A program made the translations under genes and the position numbers. A stretch of 64,000 nt of DNA, from positions 22,515,714 to 22,579,713 of the forward strand of contig CM049320.1 in NCBI GenBank assembly GCA_026874595.1, in the 5' to 3' direction. Shown here one piece after another: positions 1 through 11,756 of this stretch. Position 1 is the first letter of the stretch. Each line of letters starts with the position of its first letter. This DNA comes from Sipunculus nudus (taxonomy: Eukaryota; Annelida; Sipuncula; Golfingiida; Sipunculidae). The notes under the pieces are model-generated. The model saw only the letters and a program-made list of their open reading frames with translations, was not told the DNA's origin and searched no databases.

Positions 1-920
1 TTGTATATGTGTTATGTAAACGTGTGTGTTTGCGAGTTCAAATTGCCGATCGGTGCATTGTGCTTGATAGTAATTGGTGACAAATCTCTGACGACTCATT
101 TACAGTAACTCTGTTTATTTAAAATAAAGAATGTATACCGATATAATAAGTTATCGTATATACAATTTCATATTACAGTCCTTGATTTTCATGAATAGTT
201 TGTTTGGTAATTAAAATCCTTGTTGCGGTAGACATTTTCCTGAAGCGAAATTTAATATAGTGAAATAACAAACATGAACCATTATGCCAATGTTCATATG
301 TGTCAAGTGAGACAATATATCGTTCAAGTTTATTCTTATAAATTTATTAAATATGAAACAAATAATTTTACTGGTACTGTCACTATTCCCTTTGCTGCGT
401 GATCAAAGGCTATTTGCCTTTTTTGTTTACCCATTGATGAGATGTTGTATTAACAATAACCATTGAGTTTTTTAGTCATAAGGCCTCCGTTAATTAAGCA
501 GATCTATAATCGCCCAACCATAAAGCTATTACAAAGTCGGATAGAAAGGTTGACAGAAAGAATGAGAGAAAAGAAAAACAAGAATAGGAATAAAAGAAAG
601 GACGGAAGAAGGAAAATGATGTATTTTATGGGTAGGCAAAGTTAAATGAAAGAGTTACTTGGAAAGAAAGATAAAAAAGAAAAAACGGGATAGACAGAAA
701 GAGAGAAGGGCGGAATAACAAAAGGAAGAAAAGGAGCAAGAAAGAAAGAAAGATGAAAAGAAAGAGTAAACAAGTTAGAACAGTAGATAAAATCAGAAAA
801 AATATGAATAACAAGGGGAAAAAAAGAAAATAGATGTAATTAAAAGAGAAAAAAGGAACAATTAAGAAAATATGTCAAGAGTATGGTTAATCAACAGACG
901 AGAGAGACAGTGACAGATAT

Positions 921-923
<3 letters not shown>
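1..923. other. AT-rich stretch, no gene recognised
   Basis: I see no convincing exon, RNA gene or bounded element here. From about 545 to 890 the + strand is strongly purine-rich (runs of GAAAGAAAG type), which produces long but meaningless open frames on the opposite strand rich in F, L and S. This purine bias leads into the GA microsatellite. Confidence 0.6.

Positions 924-969
<46 letters not shown>
924..969. repeat. (GA)n microsatellite
   Basis: Uninterrupted GA dinucleotide array of about 46 bp. The open frame across it is low-complexity Ser-Leu and not a gene. Confidence 0.95.
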
Positions 970-972
<3 letters not shown>

Positions 973-1695
973 GGAGAGAGAGATAGTGGGTAAATGAATA
1001 ATGGGGAAAGCACATTGTTTATCGGAATGAAAGAGAAAAGTAGAAAAAAAAGACAGAATAAAGAGTATAATGCTACATTTATTCAAATAACACTAAATCA
1101 AAAATGAAAACGCAACTTTATATTTTCAATGGTGATATGTTTATTTTTTTCTGGATATATTGGAACAACTGGTCTATAGATATTGTTGAACCAATCCATG
1201 TTCTATTCAGCTATAACATTTTCGAAGAACGACACCCCGGTTTATTAAATTGTACAGCATGTAAAGACATCTTTGTGACAAAAGTCATACATTTTGTCTT
1301 ATGTCTTTTAGAAATGTTGGTAATTTTCTACAAAAGGTATACTAGACTTGATAAAAAAAAAGCAGCTACCATAGTCGGTTTCTTTTTGGCGAAGAGTTTG
1401 CACCATAGAATACGGAATAATATTGATCATTAAAATTAAACGAACAAGTAAATTCTTAACATTAAACAACTATTGATTTAGATAAACCAGTTTCCTCGAG
1501 ATGTGCATCAAAGGAGAGAAACCTGCCCCTCGGGAGCTCACACGAGCAACCAGATAATTTATTAATCAGCAGCACAGAAGTTTCCGAATACCTTTTTTAA
1601 CACAGGTGTTTCATCGGTTGGGAAACTCGTCTTCACAAACATTTGCAATATTATACTTAAAAATACATAATAAATTTCTTTAATGTACATATTAA
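970..1695. other. Unannotated AT-rich stretch
   Basis: A 109-codon open frame occupies 1104-1433 on the + strand, but it has no recognisable domain, no clear splice context and an AT-driven composition. I see nothing else supportable. Confidence 0.5.
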
Positions 1696-1699
1696 TTTT

Positions 1700-1900
1700 A
1701 TGTTATATTTTTTATAACAACCACAAAGCCTAGCGGCGGGGGTTATATTTTTTTGGGCGCGTATGTTTGTCTGGCTGTTTATCTGTTTTTCGGTTAGCAA
1801 AATATATAACATAAAAAGTCCTCAATGGGGTTTAATGAAATTTTCAGGATAGCTTGGCAATGATACAGGGAACAATTGATTAAATTTTGGAGCGATCCCT
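1700..1900 (+). repeat. Dispersed repeat, copy 1
   Basis: This segment has a diverged direct copy at about 2565-2720. Both share, in order, an AGCGGCrGGGGtt block, a TTTGTTTGTCTG-like block, a TTAGCAA block, and a GGATAGCTyGGCAATGAT block followed by TGATTAAATTTTG-like sequence. The family is common-looking but I cannot classify it; it has no coding capacity. Confidence 0.6.
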
Positions 1901-1933
1901 GCTTAAATAACCCCGGAATAAGCTCTGTTTCTT

Positions 1934-1947
1934 GGGGGGGGGGGGGG
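1934..1947 (+). repeat. Poly-G tract (14)
   Basis: Run of 14 G on the + strand. It is one of about 20 C/G homopolymers of nine or more bases in the window. Confidence 0.9.
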
Positions 1948-2014
1948 TCTGTTGCATATTTGTTTACAAGGGGAAGGTTAGCAGGTGACGATATTGCCAT
2001 ATTTGGAGAGAGTC

Positions 2015-2042
2015 ATGACGTCATAGAGCACAATGACGTCAT
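2015..2042. promoter_or_regulatory. Two CRE-type palindromes, 18 bp apart
   Basis: ATGACGTCAT occurs at 2015-2024 and again at 2033-2042. TGACGTCA is the consensus cAMP-response/ATF site. There is no gene start nearby and the sites sit just downstream of a dispersed repeat, so they may belong to the repeat; regulatory function is only a possibility. Confidence 0.3.
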
Positions 2043-2099
2043 TGCATGTATACGTACCGTTTCCCTGAAAAGTATCAGTAAATCAATGTAAAGCAGGGG

Positions 2100-2564
2100 G
2101 CCACGGTAGCTTGTCGTTGTTTTTATAGTCCTAGGCCCTGTTTTAATAAGAAAGTAAATTACTTAAGCTTCCCCTAACCCCCACTCCCACGGGAGATGGG
2201 GCCAAAAACCCGACTTTGGCAATATTTGAGGGCTAGTTTCTTCAGTAGTCACTGTATCGTGAAAGATTCTTTAACTACGGAATATGGAATGTGTGTTGAG
2301 AGATTTTATTATGAACCTGCGCGGGGCATGCATTTTTCCATGTGTTGCACCTTGATTACATCCTCAAACTAAAAAAATCGCTGCATGTAGCAATCACTTT
2401 TGCCGGATATATGAACATTCCGCATGCCAGGTCCGCGCATGAGGAATTTCGCCTTTTTTTCTCAGTATGTGTACCGTTTTTATACGCTTTCCGCATCCTG
2501 CATTCCGTACATATAAGTACTCTTAGCCTTTGTCTGAAAATATATCTACTTTACCTGTTTCTTA
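2100..2564. other. Unannotated stretch between two repeat copies
   Basis: No gene or bounded element recognised. A 93-codon open frame at 2342-2623 runs into the following repeat copy and has no recognisable domain. Confidence 0.45.
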
Positions 2565-2720
2565 CCTCCATTAAGCGGCAGGGGTTTTGTTTTTGCGGGC
2601 TTTGGTTTGTTTGTCTGTGTTAGCAATTAACATTAGTAAAAAAAGGACGCATTTTGATTAAATCTTTAGGATAGCTCGGCAATGATCGAAGAAATGATAA
2701 TTAAATTTTGATACGGAAAC
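2565..2720 (+). repeat. Dispersed repeat, copy 2
   Basis: Diverged direct copy of the repeat at 1700-1900, with the same block order. The two copies are about 0.85 kb apart. Confidence 0.55.
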
Positions 2721-2874
2721 ATTCTTGATCTAGGAACATTTTAAAGGAAATGCTGCTTTTCTGACAGTTCCATATGAGGCTATAATGGGCTGAATTGGCG
2801 GAGGTCTGCCTCTCTGAGTGTTTTTCTAGTTTATATATATATTTCTCTCTTGTTTTGAATAATAAATAATAATT

Positions 2875-2878
<4 letters not shown>

Positions 2879-2920
<42 letters not shown>
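2879..2920. repeat. (CT)n microsatellite
   Basis: CT dinucleotide array with one G interruption. Confidence 0.95.
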
Positions 2921-3002
2921 GTTAAGAAACCATATCTTCATCATTTATCTATTTACACGAATTTAAAGTGTCGAAAATCTTAACCTATAATACGAATAAA
3001 TT

Positions 3003-5184
3003 AGTGGCCCATGGGCCATGACGCTCAGCTGAATTCAAGTATTGTTGAATTCGATTACAAGATGGAGAGATCTAAGATTTATATACATGCTAACTTTCAG
3101 CTCAATACATTGAGCCACTCCTGAGATATCGGCTGTTATCTAAAAGACACCCAGATTCAGAATGCCCAGAAAGAATTGCAGGTTGTGCCACCTGTCTATG
3201 TTATGCACAACTACATAGGTGAGGGAAGACATATGCCGGGTTACGGAAGATCAGTGCAAGGAACCAAGAGGAGTTCTCCAGAAACAAACACCGTTTTTGT
3301 ATCACATTTTTAATTATTTCGGGGGTGCTTATAAACCAATAGCTCAGAGGGTACGGGTAACAGAGACCTAATTTCAGATTTCCATGAAGACTTTTCATGG
3401 AGCTCACCAGATGTCAAGTATGAAGATTCTAGGTCAAGTGGTTACGATTTGTGCCCTGTTACAAGATGAGGCTTTATTTGAAAGTCTCAAAATGAGAAAA
3501 AATGCGTACAAATTAAAAAAAAAAGGTGGCGCCACCAGTCTGCAGGAACTGATGAAACACCCCATGATCAATATGAATGCAAAAAATCATGGCCGTCGTA
3601 CATTAGTTATTCAGATACTGCAGCTTTTGTATCACATTTTTAATTATTCTTAGGAGTACTTACAAGCCCCATAGCTCAAAGGATATGGGTAACAGGGACC
3701 TCATTTCAGGTTTCCATAGAGACTTTCAATGGACCTCTCTTGATGTCAAGTGAGAAGAATCCAGGTCCAGCGGTTACGATTTGTGCCCTGTTAACAGATG
3801 ACAGCTTCTTTGAAGGTCTCAAATATATAGGAAAATATCGTAAAATTAGAAAAAATACATGTGGCGCCACCAGTCTGCAGGCAGTAATGGAACATCCCAT
3901 GATCAATATTCATGAAAAGAATCATGATGACCAATGCAGTAGTTATTCAGATACTTGAGCTTTTGTATCAAATTTTGCATTATTCTGGGGGGTATTTCGG
4001 AGCCCCATAGCTCAAAGGATATGGGTAACAGAGACCTAATTTCAAGTTTCCATAGAGACTTTTCATGGACCTCTCTTGATGTCAAGTGAGAAGAATACAG
4101 GTCCAGCGGTTACGATTTGTGCCCTGTTAACAGATGACAGCTTCTTTGAAGGTCTCAAATATATAGAAAAAAAATCGCAAAATTAGAAAAAAATACATGT
4201 GGCGCCACCAGTCTGCAGGAAGTGATGGAACATCCCATGATCAATATTCATGCAAAGAATCATGATGACCAATGCAGTGGTTATTCAGATACTTGAGCTT
4301 TTGTATAACATTTTGAATTATTCTGGGGGGTACTTCGGAGCCCCATAGCTCAAAGGATATGGGTAACAGAGACCTAATTTCAGGTTTTGAAGGAGATTTT
4401 TTATGGCCCTCCCTGCATGTCAAGAGAAAAGATTCTAGGTACAGTAATTATGATTTGTGCCCTGTTGACAGATGACCACATCTTAAGGGCTCAAAAATAG
4501 AGAAAAACTTTCGTAAAATTAGAAAAAAATATAGGTGGCGCCACCAGACTGCAGAAACTGATGAAACATTCCATGGTCAATATCCATGCAAAATATCATG
4601 GTGATTAATACAATAGTTGTTCAGATACTTGGCCTGTTGTGTCAAATTTTCCTTTATTCTGGGGGGTACTTCAGAAACCCATAGCTCAGAGGTTATGGGT
4701 AACAGAGAACTAATTTCAGGTTTCCACAGAGACTTTTCATGGGCCTCCCCGCAGGTGAAGTGAGAACATTCTAGGTCCAGGCATTACGATTTGAGCCATG
4801 TTATTAGATGACCACATCTTAAGATGTCTCAAAAATAGAGAAAAAAAAATTGGTAAAAATCGAAAAAATACAGGTGGCACCACCAGACTGCAGAAACTGA
4901 TGAAACACTCCATGATCAATATCCATGCAAAAAATCATGGTGATCACTGCATCAGTTGTTCAGATAATTGAGCTTTTGTATCAAGTTTTCCATTATTCTG
5001 GGGGGTACTTCGGAGCCCCATAGCTCAAAGAATATGGGTAACGGAGACCTAATTTCAGGTTTCCAAGGATGTCAAGTTACAAGATTCTAGGTCCAGCAGT
5101 TACAGTTTGCCAGACGGCCGGACGGACGACGGACAAAGAGTGATCGCTTTAGCTCAGATGACTTACAGTCAACTGAGCTAAAAA
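3003..5184 (+). mobile_element. Hairpin-ended element with ~337-bp tandem units, copy 1
   Basis: The left end carries a 14-bp palindrome (TGGCCCATGGGCCA) followed by TGACGCTCAGC. The right end carries a GACGGACGACGGAC tract, GATCGCTTTAGCTCAG, and a perfect 10-bp stem TTTAGCTCAG/CTGAGCTAAA at 5148-5183. Between them lie five tandem units, each with the palindrome GGTGGCGCCACC or a one-base variant (about 3525, 3860, 4198, 4534, 4873; spacing 335-339 bp). Each unit also carries a GATCAATATNCATG block, an ATAGCTCAAAGGATATGGG block and a GTTACGATTTGTGCC block. The same ends and core recur at 29273-33962 (inverted) and 43985-44771. It encodes no protein. Hairpin ends plus a tandem core recall non-autonomous Helentron/HINE or bivalve pearl-type elements, but I cannot assign the class. 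Confidence 0.75.
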
Positions 5185-5260
5185 TAAACAATATTCCTGT
5201 AACATAACTGGAATTTAAATTTATTTTCTGTATTTCTTTATGTTTCTGCCTGATGACGAA

Positions 5261-5261
<1 letters not shown>

Positions 5262-5324
<63 letters not shown>
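5262..5324. repeat. (TA)n microsatellite
   Basis: About 63 bp of TA dinucleotides. Confidence 0.95.
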
Positions 5325-5326
<2 letters not shown>

Positions 5327-5559
5327 CTATACTGATTTCAACCGTTATGAACTGCGGGTATACTTTAGGTTAATGCATTTTTTAAGTTATATTTTTCAGT
5401 TTAACACATTAACATACATCTGCAAAAAATAACAGAAAATAAAAAGAAACATACGTGTTAAAGTGTAGAATAGTTTTATGTGTGTTTAAAGAACATACGA
5501 AGACATAGTTTTTATTGTATAAGCCACATATTCTGTTAAGATGTCCATATGCAGCTTGC

Positions 5560-6215
5560 CCTCTTGCTACAATTTGTCCATTATCCTAGTATTAGCTAAA
5601 CACCATTCCTCTAATGAAACATTTTCAAGCCTGGGTTTTTTAGCCGCACTACAAAAAAGGATCTGTGAACCATTGTCCCTTCCTACAATTTGTTCCTTTA
5701 CTACAGGGGGCACGAGGTTTATGTTATCGATAATGTCATGACAACTTAAATTATCATTTTGCACACCTCGACGGTACACTTGTACGTCAGTGAGTGGACC
5801 AGTTCCTCCAGCCACTGCTGCAGCACCGGTAGCCTGTCCTCCCACGGCAGGATATGTCTGAGTCTTAGCAGTGCACTAGGGGCCATCATCATCGACATTC
5901 AATGATTGCAGGAAGTCTGTGAGATTAACTTCTTGCTGTTTGTTCGGCGTACCTTTCAATGGAGTTTTGTCACCTGCTGTCCTATTATCACCCTGGGCCC
6001 ACCCGCCCGGTTTTTCAATAACAACAATCTTTGGGCTAACGTGAGACCTAAGTCTTCAATGACGCCTCTATTCTCACACATTAATTTTTAAAGTTCAATT
6101 GAATCAAAACCATTTGACAGAAGTTTCTTAATAGTCTGTTCACTGAAATTTCTTGCCTTAATTTCCTCTGAAAAAGCGTTTGCTTTTGCTTCTTGGTCCT
6201 TCTTTTTCCCCATCT
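5560..6215 (-). mobile_element. Broken gag-like retroelement fossil
   Basis: On the minus strand this stretch carries protein-like sequence that begins with a lysine-rich start near 6215, passes through a short helical SAM-like region, and ends near 5567 with a KKPRLENVSLEEW-type block of a kind I recall from retroelement gag-like ORFs in invertebrates. No polymerase or integrase was seen next to it. DIRS/tyrosine-recombinase-type or Ty3/Gypsy-type are both possible. It is broken in several places and looks old. The family assignment rests on recollection of similar sequences, not on a search. Confidence 0.35.
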
Positions 6216-7016
6216 TAACTATGTGCAAAAAATAAAACACGCGCAGCTAGTAGGTGCACGGCCCAAATGTGTGTGCCGTGTAATATACAGTGTACTGTTA
6301 CACGTGGATCCTGGTCAATGAGCCGTGACATGCATGTTGACAATGGGGCAGGTAAGACTGAATGGAATTATGTTCGAATAGTGGCAAGGCGGCTGTACTT
6401 GTTTCTCTTCTTTAAAACCACATAACTAGTTATCTGTTACTTTAATTGTGTGTTTTTTGTTTGTTTGCCAGGGCTCAAATACAAAGATCTGTTAACTCTA
6501 TACACAATCAGTAATCAAATAATCACACACCTGTATCTTCACGAACATATATGTGAAACGTCATCCAGCTGAGATGTCGTCAAACCCGAGATCGTCCAGC
6601 TCAAATATAATTGTGTCATAATCAGTCATGTCAGTAAGGCGAAACCAATTATATTCTGTTTTGTTTGAGATTTTAATGTGATTCATTTATATATAAAAAT
6701 ATTTTAAAAATATCCCCCAATACGTGGAAATATAGTCAGACCGAGCATATTTGTTTGAAGTAGCGGGTCAATGATGCATGTCTATCACAAGCTTTTGAAA
6801 TAGGCCTACTCATATGAGAATATCGATATCCAAACAGTTTTTTTCCCTTTGAACATGACCCTTTCACACATCTACAAATTGTTATAGAATGGTTAAATTA
6901 TAGTTTTACAAATGTTTATACTATTTAATTGAACCTCCATATCGTCAAAATGGACAGGCTATACACGCCTTGCCCAGGGTACGTCTGGCCGGGCTACGTC
7001 TCAATTAGCGACAGCT
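6216..7016. other. Unannotated stretch
   Basis: No exon, RNA gene or bounded mobile element recognised. It is mostly unique-looking AT-rich sequence. Confidence 0.5.
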
Positions 7017-7065
7017 TGTCACCCCAAACGTCGATTTTAGATGAACTGGAGACGATGGGGTGACA
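7017..7065 (+). other. Perfect 9-bp stem hairpin
   Basis: TGTCACCCC at 7017-7025 pairs exactly with GGGGTGACA at 7057-7065, and inner bases (ACGTC with GACG) can extend the stem after a small mismatch. It lies outside any recognised gene, so its role is unknown; it could be the tip of a palindromic repeat. Confidence 0.55.
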
Positions 7066-7344
7066 GTACAAGCTATTGGGTTCGAATCAATTCTAGTATG
7101 TGCAGATGTGCACGCCATTTCTGACACTACTTTTTCATTTTCATCTACTTCTCGAACTGCCATTTTCCTGAGTTAAGACAAAAAGTAACGTTATTATGTT
7201 GGGGAAAATAATAATTATTACATCCACGGTTTACTTACGTGTATTCGTGCAGCAGTTTTTAATACCGAGGCTGGTTTTACTCGAAAAACTCGTCTCCACG
7301 TCTGTCAGCGGGAGAATCATAACTTCCGGTAGGGGATTTCCAAA

Positions 7345-7605
7345 CGGCTATGTGTAAAACTCGGAAGTCCGAAGTCGGAAGCAAGGATTTTTTAAATAAA
7401 GCAATGTTCGAAGCATAATTAAAATGATACTACATCAATAGAAAGTACCATTTTATTTTTATTGATAGAATAAGGTCTTTTCTATCATTATGTAAAAAAT
7501 CAAAGTTATCCATCTGAAGTTATAGACTATTTCTTGCTCGGTAATGCCCGGTTATGGTCCAAATAACATGTGTAAAACTAGCCAGTAATGGCTAATGCAC
7601 TGGTC
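7345..7605 (-). repeat. Inverted-repeat arm, left (pairs with 10705-10985)
   Basis: Read on the minus strand, this segment matches 10705-10985 on the + strand over about 260 bp with moderate divergence. Shared blocks include GGATAACT, TCTTATTCTATC, a TGCTTTAAA/TGCTTTATT block and CTTCCGACTTC. The outer end carries TGTGTAAAACTCGGAAG. The pair could be long terminal inverted repeats of a ~3.6-kb element or two inverted copies of a short one. Confidence 0.6.
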
Positions 7606-8089
7606 ATCATGTCGTCAGCAAACGTGTCAAGCATTTTCGGTTTCTTCAATATCACATATTTATCATAAACTCTGTTTTGTAACATTAATTATGCTGTTTT
7701 TTATAATATATTATATTGATATTTTATTTCATGTTGTAAAACAAGATTATATAATTACTCATCAATATTTTCGCTATTACCGTATTTTTTGTTTGTGGAA
7801 ACATGAAAAAAAAAATAAAGATTTGTTAATATTTTAAAAATTACCCTGATAATATCATAGAGAGTTAAACAGATAATTTGACAGAACCACAAAACGTCCA
7901 GTAAATGTTTTAACAAGGGTGTTTCGAACAAAATATTTTATTTATCATGTATCAATTGAAAAACCATTTCCTCTTCCATTGACCAAAAGATTTAATCATG
8001 ATTATGAATCTCTTAAACTCTTATCTATTATGTAATATTTTTTATGCCAAATTATATTTTACATTTCATGGTCAGGTTGCACACATTTA
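7606..8089. other. Unannotated AT-rich stretch inside the inverted-repeat pair
   Basis: Open frames here are short, AT-driven and without recognisable domains. Confidence 0.5.
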
Positions 8090-8103
8090 TATATATATGT
8101 ATG

Positions 8104-8154
<51 letters not shown>
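8090..8154. repeat. (TA)n microsatellite
   Basis: TA array with a few TG interruptions at its start. Confidence 0.95.
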
Positions 8155-8157
<3 letters not shown>

Positions 8158-9854
8158 ATTGCAATGTGATATTTTCCCCTATATATATACCTGCTGTAAA
8201 TGGAACCTGTTTCAATTCATGTTTTGAAATTTTGCCAAAATAGCATAATATACATGATGCTTTACAAAAATTTGTTTGCTACTGATTTCATCAGACGTAT
8301 CCTGCAAAATTAAAAATAACCACAAGCATTAACAATACCTTGACAGAAAAAAATACACAATGCATGTGTAAATAGATATGATCCCGATTGTAACATTTTA
8401 CCATCATATAAAAAACAATAGTTTCTGTTTTTGCAGAACGATTCAATATATAATCGATATTTTTATGCAGTTAGGCACAATATTCATCAAATTAATGTTC
8501 TGAAAATTTGCAAAACCACAGGACACAAACATTTATATACTTTATATATATATATATATATATTTGTAAAATACGTCAACTAAAAAATCAATAAAACATC
8601 AAACAAAACATTTTGCATAGCCAAAAAAAGTTCATTAAATGTTTAAAAATAAATTGTTACAGAGCAAATGTTATAGATATAAAAAAATCTGTTTATTTTC
8701 TAGAACCTGATACCAGCAACTATGAAGTCCGGAGAGAAGGGGGTCCGAAAGCGCACGGTACTTCTGTATCGAGAATTCCGATTATAGTCCGGTTAATTTT
8801 GTTTCTGAGCATAAAAATATGAATCAAATAAAAATAGTGAGTATACACGGAATATTCAGATGCATATATTTTTATATAAAGATAAAAAATTTCTATACAG
8901 CAGAAGTAGAATGGGAATAATTAATATTTGTAATTGAAATATTTATCTTAGCGGTAAATATCTAACTTGATTTATCAATCCGGTTTGGTTCCATTATTGC
9001 ATGGTGTCATCATTTTTATGTGGAATTTAAAGGAATGAATCATAAAGATGAGCAACAGGTTCAATAAAAATGCCTATATCCCGTAGCATCTTTAAAACAC
9101 CAGGTCATCTCTAGACAGACTTTTACTTGAAGCCCCAGATGTCTTACGTGTCGATAAAGATTCTATATGGTTATTTATTAAAGATTTTACATTCAAAATT
9201 GTAATTTCTGATCGAGATCCTTGTAATCGTATACAGTTATCCGAAGTTGAAGGGAGCACATTCTGTTTACATGCCCTTATCATGCACATATTATAACGTA
9301 TGAGAGTGAAATCAGTTGCAAATATACTTTAAAATATTATTAAATATCCATTTATTTGGAGTTGAAATGTGATGTTGAAACATCAGGAGTGAATTTTAAT
9401 ATATAAATATCAAGATTGAAAAAGTTTGAAAGAAAGAGTTAAAACTTGAAAAAGAATTGATTTTAGTTTTTAAAAAAATTATTTGCTTAAATATACAAAT
9501 CGATAAGATTTTATAATCACACATGTATTAGTATGTTATATATTACCTGGACTGTTGTATCCCTTTTCTAAGATATATTTTAACTTTTTTTTTAAATATC
9601 GTAGAACTCTGACATATTGAAGGACATTTCGTTTTGTATTTGATACATGTATGTTTTTTCTAGCGATGACCTACTGGGATATATTGAATTTTTATATTTG
9701 TTCAACGTATGGAAAATATATTACTGTTTTTATTTTGAATGACATCGTAATTTATAACTGTATTTTTAATGCCGTATTAGGGTTTATTATACCATATTTA
9801 TTATTCAGTGGTGCATCCATAGAGGGCGCAAGCATAACACTGAGGAATCCCCAT
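8155..9854. other. Unannotated AT-rich stretch
   Basis: Contains a short TA array near 8546-8562. I see no transposase, reverse transcriptase or host exon in this interior of the inverted-repeat pair. Confidence 0.5.
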
Positions 9855-9873
9855 CCCCCCCCCCCCCCCCCCC
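9855..9873 (+). repeat. Poly-C tract (19)
   Basis: Uninterrupted run of 19 C on the + strand. Confidence 0.95.
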
Positions 9874-10448
9874 ATCGCAGTACCGTGTGAGTCATACACG
9901 GTCTCCCCACAGAGCTCAGCTCGGGTTGGGATCGACCGTGAAAAATCTCACGGCTCCTCGGCTGATACTCAGACTCGCGCACTGTGCTGTCCGAGTCTGC
10001 ATGTGCGCTCTCAGATCACAAAATTCGGTAAAATGCTAAGATTGTCATAAGACTTTAACATATCAATTATTTTACAACGATTACTACATTTAAATACTAG
10101 TAGTGACATTTTGCAAGTTATAAATGTATAGACGCGCATTTCATCATTGACATTAACATTTGAATATTTGGACTTTCCAATTTATACCGTAATGTTATAG
10201 AAATATAAATATTAAAGCCCAACAACCTGAAGTTTGAATACATTGTTCCAATACATGTAGGAGTATAGTTGCGGAACAGAAAATCTTCATAATCTTTCGT
10301 TTAAGGTGCCTCAAAATGTCCTCTTTACATTGCATATTTTAAAAATTTATCCCTTCCCATACCATCCCCATGTTAATATAAATAATTTTCACAAAACATA
10401 GCTCTAGATAGGGTGAAATATATTAAGTGAAAATACCATCACATATAT

Positions 10449-10451
<3 letters not shown>
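9874..10451. other. Unannotated stretch
   Basis: No feature recognised. The first ~130 bp are locally GC-richer than the surroundings. Confidence 0.5.
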
Positions 10452-10504
<53 letters not shown>

Positions 10505-10512
10505 TATATATA
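10452..10512. repeat. (TA)n microsatellite
   Basis: TA array, slightly interrupted near its end. Confidence 0.95.
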
Positions 10513-10704
10513 TTTATATTAAATTTACAAATAAAAAAATTAAGAACTTATAGTTTTTCCGATTATGTATCATGTTTTGTGTTATTCACGCATTTAAAGC
10601 AGAATCATGCATAAGCAATTTTAATATATGCATGCAACTATAATTATAATGAAACTGCATTTGGGTTGTGGCTCTTAACTGACCACAAGTTAACCAGTGC
10701 GTCT

Positions 10705-10985
10705 CTGTGACTTCCGAGTTATACACATTGGATAACATCCCAGCACTTCTGACTGACTTCCGAGATTGCTTCCGAGCACAAAATCGTCCATAACGTTCAG
10801 ATTGAAGAATGGATAACTATCATTCTTTACAGAATGATAATAAAGATCTTATTCTATCGGGGAAAAAACAAAACGGTATTGAAGCGTTAGCATTTTGTAT
10901 ATGCTTTAAACTGCATTATTTATAAAACGATTCCTTGGTTTCCGGCGTCCGGCTTCCGACTTCCAAGTTTTCATATACGACCGCG
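10705..10985 (+). repeat. Inverted-repeat arm, right (pairs with 7345-7605)
   Basis: Diverged inverted copy of the left arm. It ends with a CTTCCGACTTCCAAG block, equivalent to the outer end of the left arm. Confidence 0.6.
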
Positions 10986-11756
10986 CCATGACACCTTCAC
11001 TTTTGAATGCGAAGTACCGCTTCACGTGAATCGGTGCCACAGTGATGAAAGAAGGTAATAAATGTAATTATTTTTGTGTAACAACATTTTTTCTTCGATA
11101 TTAAGCACATATAATACGACTATATAAGCCTGTGATGCCAAATAATACCAGACAGTAAATATTTTGATCCGACCCTTAGAATGGGCGTTCTGTTGTGACT
11201 GCCATCATGACTCCAGGCCCTATCAGTTTATTTCAGAAGGCCTGAATGTCATGTTGTCATGGCTACGTCTCAATGGGCGCAGCTGTGGTTAACCGGGCGG
11301 CGCGTCTCAGCGAGCTGCGTCGTTACGAGCAGTGTAATTAGCCATACGTCTTATCGATCTGCGTCGTACAGGGATCACACCTCTAAATATACCTCACCGT
11401 TATTTATAAGGACTGGTATTCCTCATAGCTACAAAACTTTCATGCACACACTACAAATAGCGTGTTTATCACCGGCTTGTATCCATGTTAGTTTTAAGAC
11501 CAAGATTTCGTAAATTTACAGGATTATACTAATTTTATACGTACAGTCGCTGGATAATTAACTGGTTAATCTCTGGACAATTAACCTCAACATTCTGCAC
11601 ATGAAAATATATATATAAACATAAATCTTACCTCATTTTATTTCCGTTTCTGATATCTCGGGAAAGCAAAACATCGACCGTTCAGCCGTGAAATCTTTAG
11701 TTAAAATTTACGGCCCATGCGCCTTCTATTCACTGGGTCATCCGGTCACAACTCAA
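10986..11756. other. Unannotated stretch
   Basis: A short block near 11262 (GGCTACGTCTCAAT) also occurs near 7003, outside the left arm. Otherwise nothing is recognised. Confidence 0.4.

Noticed and set aside
862-1086. Ser-Leu-rich open frame on the minus strand over the GA array
   Set aside because: It is the translation of a dinucleotide microsatellite and purine-rich flank.
1104-1433. 109-codon open frame as a host gene
   Set aside because: The composition is AT-driven and no domain or splice context is visible.
3384-4423. Several 60-90-codon open frames within the 337-bp units
   Set aside because: They repeat with the units, shift frame between units and show no recognisable domain.
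3525-4885. CRISPR-like array of regularly spaced palindromes
   Set aside because: The spacing is ~337 bp, the whole unit repeats, and the context is an animal genome.
8080-8243. Tyr-Ile repeat open frames at TA arrays (also near 17400, 26940, 40320 and 42000)
   Set aside because: These are translations of (TA)n microsatellites with no other coding signal.
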